A stretch of 64,000 bases of DNA from an uncultured Planctomycetales bacterium (GTDB lineage: Bacteria; Planctomycetota; Planctomycetia; Isosphaerales; Isosphaeraceae), in contig CAIYJE010000161.1 in assembly GCA_903926465.1 (NCBI GenBank), positions 1 through 64,000 on the forward strand. The letters run 5' to 3'. The notes beneath the pieces are model-generated. The model did no database searches and had not been told where the DNA came from. It was given only the letters and a program-made list of their open reading frames with translations. The translations under genes and the position numbers were made by a program. Positions 62,075-64,000 of this stretch are shown piece after piece (positions within the stretch are counted from its first letter, which is position 1; each line of letters opens with the position of its first letter).

Positions 62075-62245
62075 ATGAGCCATTCACCGCAGCCCCGATA
62101 TCTGACGCTTACCGAGGTCGTTGTTAATTATTCGCTGTTCTGTGGTGTGGGAGCCTGGCTTGCGGGCCTGAAGGGTGGGTTTGGCGGCGCGGTCCTGATC
62201 TCGCTTGCGTATGCCCGCTTGATCTGGATTTCGATCAAGCAATAA
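62075..62245 (+). CDS. Small membrane protein (56 residues)
   Basis: The product begins MSHSPQPRYLTLTEVVVN and has one long hydrophobic stretch (about residues 19-50, with YSLFCGVGAWLAGLKGG). Start: ATG 62075 with GAGG 7 bases upstream. It follows the zinc-ribbon gene by 87 bases. Family unknown. Confidence 0.6.
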   Translation: MSHSPQPRYLTLTEVVVNYSLFCGVGAWLAGLKGGFGGAVLISLAYARLIWISIKQ

Positions 62246-62334
62246 ATCTGTCCCGGAGGACCAGGGGTGGAACTCGCCTACGGTATGAATGAAGCCGTGA
62301 TCCCCAACCGTCTTTTGTTTGAGGACCCAGACCA

Positions 62335-62856
62335 ATGACGCCAACTTTCGCAAGCATTCTGATCCGGGATGAACGCCCCGAGGATGCGATTGCCATCAGG
62401 AAAGTGACTCGGGCTGCGTTCGCGGAGCATCCGCACAGCCTCCAGACCGAGCATCTGATCATTGATGCGTTACGGACCGCGGGGGCGCTCACGTTATCGC
62501 TTGTGGCCGAGTCTGAGGGGCGTATTGTTGGCCAGATTGCCTTTTCTCCCGTGCAGGTTGGCGTGGGGTCAATCGGTTGGTACGGGCTTGGGCCGGTGTC
62601 GGTTGAGCCGGCAAGCCAGAAACGCGGGATCGGTACAAGCTTGATGATGGAGGGGATTGATCGGCTGCGTGAAATGGGTGCGCAAGGGTGTGTCGTACTG
62701 GGTGATCCTGTTTATTACAGCCGATTCGGATTTGAGCGTGATGACAGTCGCTGGCTGTTGGGATTACCGCCCGGGTATTTCCACTCACTGCAATTTGGCG
62801 ATCTGGGTGCCCATGGTGAGGTGACATACCACGAGGCATTCCGGACCCAAGCGTGA
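62335..62856 (+). CDS. GNAT-family N-acetyltransferase (YhbS-like)
   Basis: The 173-residue product follows the GNAT fold: ILIRDERPEDAIAIRKVTRAAF near the start, GRIVGQIAFSPV, WYGLGPVSVEPASQKRGIGTSLM (motif A for acetyl-CoA), QGCVVLGDPVYYSRFGFE and a C-terminal GEVTYHEAF. The pattern is close to YhbS-like small acetyltransferases. Start: ATG with GAGGA 9 bases upstream. Substrate unknown. Confidence 0.92.
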   Translation: MTPTFASILIRDERPEDAIAIRKVTRAAFAEHPHSLQTEHLIIDALRTAGALTLSLVAESEGRIVGQIAFSPVQVGVGSIGWYGLGPVSVEPASQKRGIGTSLMMEGIDRLREMGAQGCVVLGDPVYYSRFGFERDDSRWLLGLPPGYFHSLQFGDLGAHGEVTYHEAFRTQA

Positions 62857-63001
62857 GCCGCCTGGCCGGCACGTCCTCTCGACTCCGGTATCGGATAAGT
62901 TTCATCACGAGTTCAGCCCTGCACAAGACCTTGTGAGCCGGCGTGTGGTACGGCAGCGCCAACGGCCCGCGCTGAACCAGAGATCCCTGGAGGTCGTTCT
63001 G

Positions 63002-63331
63002 ATGTTAAGAGTTTCGCAAGCAGCGATGGTGGCCTGTGTGCTGCTCTTGGTGTTGCCGCTTCTTCTGCTCACAACGCCTGGCAGTCGCGTTATCTGGTTT
63101 GCAGTGGCCGCCGTACTGGCCATGTTTCCGGCGATTCTTGGGCCGCGAAGGTACCGATATGCCGGGTTCGGGCTCTTGCTGGTGGCGGCTCTACTCTTCC
63201 TGGTCGATTACCAGCGAGCATTGGTCTTTCAGCAAAGACAGGCCGCAGAGATCGCAGTGCTTCATGACGAGCTTGCAAAAAAGGCCGCGCAGCAGAAAGC
63301 CCAGGGGGTGGACGCGGCTAGAAATCCGTGA
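63002..63331 (+). CDS. Small membrane protein with a charged C-terminal helix
   Basis: The 109-residue product has three hydrophobic helices (about residues 8-24, LLLVLPLLLLTTP; 30-45; and 56-72) and a long charged C-terminal helix (QRQAAEIAVLHDELAKKAAQQ). ATG 63002 has GGAGG 8 bases upstream; an earlier frame to 62933 lacks a signal. Family unknown. Confidence 0.7.
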   Translation: MLRVSQAAMVACVLLLVLPLLLLTTPGSRVIWFAVAAVLAMFPAILGPRRYRYAGFGLLLVAALLFLVDYQRALVFQQRQAAEIAVLHDELAKKAAQQKAQGVDAARNP

Positions 63332-63392
63332 GCATTTGAGCCAGCGATACCGTTGCTCGGGGGCAAGGGCGGCGCTGATTTCAAGCTGTTCC

Positions 63393-63695
63393 TCACACCT
63401 CCACCCAGACCTCATTCCCCCGAATCTCGCACCGGAACGCACTGACCCATTCGCCTCGAACGGTGGTGCAGCGGCCATCGTTTAGCCGGAACCGCCAGCG
63501 GTGCAGCGGGCAGACCAGTTCTCCTTCCTCAATCCAGCCCTTACCCAGCGGTCCGCCCGCATGCGAACAGCGTGCGGAGACGGCATGGACGGCCTCTCCC
63601 ATTCGCACCAGCGCAATTCGACAACCGTCCAGCTCGACGGTGATCGGCTTGGCCTCTTCGAGCGTATCAAGCGTACATGCTCGCATATACTCCAT
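63393..63695 (-). CDS. Rieske [2Fe-2S] ferredoxin
   Basis: The 100-residue product has the Rieske pattern CSH-x16-CPLH (Cys43, His45, Cys62, His65), with ARCSHAGGPLGKGWIEEGE and CPLHRWRFRL. Soluble Rieske ferredoxins transfer electrons to oxygenases or nitrite reductase. Two ATGs at the N-terminus (63695 and 63686) fit. No oxygenase is nearby. It is divergent from the lipoprotein gene at the window end. Confidence 0.93.
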   Translation of the reverse strand: MEYMRACTLDTLEEAKPITVELDGCRIALVRMGEAVHAVSARCSHAGGPLGKGWIEEGELVCPLHRWRFRLNDGRCTTVRGEWVSAFRCEIRGNEVWVEV

Positions 63696-63822
63696 AAGCT
63701 TCCGTGGCCCCCGCGTCGGTTCTCGCCTGCAAGCGTGGCGGCTTGCGGCTGGTGCTTCATCAAGTTACAGTTGTCATACCCGAATCTCGGGGCATGGCTC
63801 AACACCTCTGAATCGAGCACCC

Positions 63823-64000
63823 ATGGTTACCAAGCTCAGCCGCAGGTTGGCGCTGAAGCGAGCAATTGCGCTGGGTTCGTTGGCGGCCTGCTCTTTGGTG
63901 GGGTGCGGGGTAGAGAATGAGGCCAGCGCCGCGGTTCCAGGGCTGGAAAAGGTCTGGGGTGTGCATGGGGTGCTTGAAGGCCGGCTGCACAAGCCCAGGG
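63823..64000 (+). CDS. Lipoprotein with an NHL-like start, cut by window end
   Basis: The open frame continues to the last base. It begins MVTKLSRRLALKRAIALGSL, a basic then hydrophobic signal, with a lipobox-like LVGC near residues 25-28, so the product is likely lipid-anchored. After a short linker comes GLEKVWGVHGVLEGRLHKP, like the first strand of an NHL-type beta-propeller repeat. The rest lies beyond the window. Confidence 0.7.
   Translation, partial: MVTKLSRRLALKRAIALGSLAACSLVGCGVENEASAAVPGLEKVWGVHGVLEGRLHKPR

Overview
This window looks like chromosomal core and accessory DNA from a planctomycete, most likely in or near the Gemmatales. That placement rests on gene content and remembered family distributions, not on a search. 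The signals are a Tat-exported DUF1501 protein, a fused AroD-AroE enzyme, a sulfatase-type hydrolase with a membrane N-terminus, a TIGR03960-type radical SAM protein, secretin/STN-like domain proteins of a kind frequent in planctomycetes, many lone genes in short operons, and histidine genes that are not clustered (hisH and hisA lie about 12 kb apart). The DNA is moderately GC-rich. Shine-Dalgarno sequences are patchy, and GTG and TTG starts occur. I see no phage, insertion sequence, CRISPR array or rRNA.

Layout. 0-8.4 kb: the 3' end of argJ, a coiled-coil protein, a SNF2 ATPase followed by a SWIM zinc-finger protein with a histone H1-like tail, a glycosyltransferase broken at a run of eight G, and an overlapping larB-nnrD pair. 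8.6-15.5 kb: a membrane-anchored protein with a DUF2135-like domain, then a four-gene MacAB/Lol-like ABC export module (adaptor, ATPase, two permeases). 15.6-24.3 kb: a metallo-beta-lactamase-fold protein with a degenerate metal motif, mutL, then aroDE-aroK-prepilin peptidase-LapA-like-lipoprotein-hisH, tightly packed with several overlaps. 24.5 kb: tRNA-Arg(CCG) with a terminator. 24.8-33.2 kb: small membrane protein, sulfatase-like protein, SGNH hydrolase, DUF1501 protein, GT1 glycosyltransferase and an isoprenylcysteine-methyltransferase-like protein. 33.5-41.5 kb: sufS-sufU, hisA, a neutral zinc metallopeptidase and metH.

41.6-46.9 kb: a soluble histidine kinase and NtrC-type sigma-54 activator, then rpsO-pnp. 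47.3-54.2 kb: YfhO-like and GT-C-like membrane proteins joined by a 4-base overlap, a nitroreductase and the radical SAM protein. 54.4-58.7 kb: pdxA and a convergent three-gene set (PfkB-like protein with an altered catalytic motif, STN-like exported protein, single-pass membrane protein). 58.8-64 kb: RNase Z-like hydrolase, Uup/EttA-type ABC-F ATPase, several small membrane proteins, a GNAT acetyltransferase, a Rieske ferredoxin, and the start of an NHL-repeat-like lipoprotein cut by the window edge.

How the genes fit together. Most operons are housekeeping: shikimate synthesis (aroDE, aroK), Fe-S assembly (sufS, sufU), methionine synthesis and folate/B12 turnover (metH), RNA decay and translation (pnp, rpsO), mismatch repair (mutL) and vitamin B6 synthesis (pdxA). 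The most unusual observations are the G8 frameshift in the glycosyltransferase, the SNF2/SWIM pair with an H1-like tail, the larB-nnrD overlap linking two pyridine-dinucleotide enzymes, and the PfkB-like/STN-like/membrane-protein set. I did not find a system I can claim with confidence to be entirely new. The last of these and the SNF2/SWIM pair are the best candidates for one.
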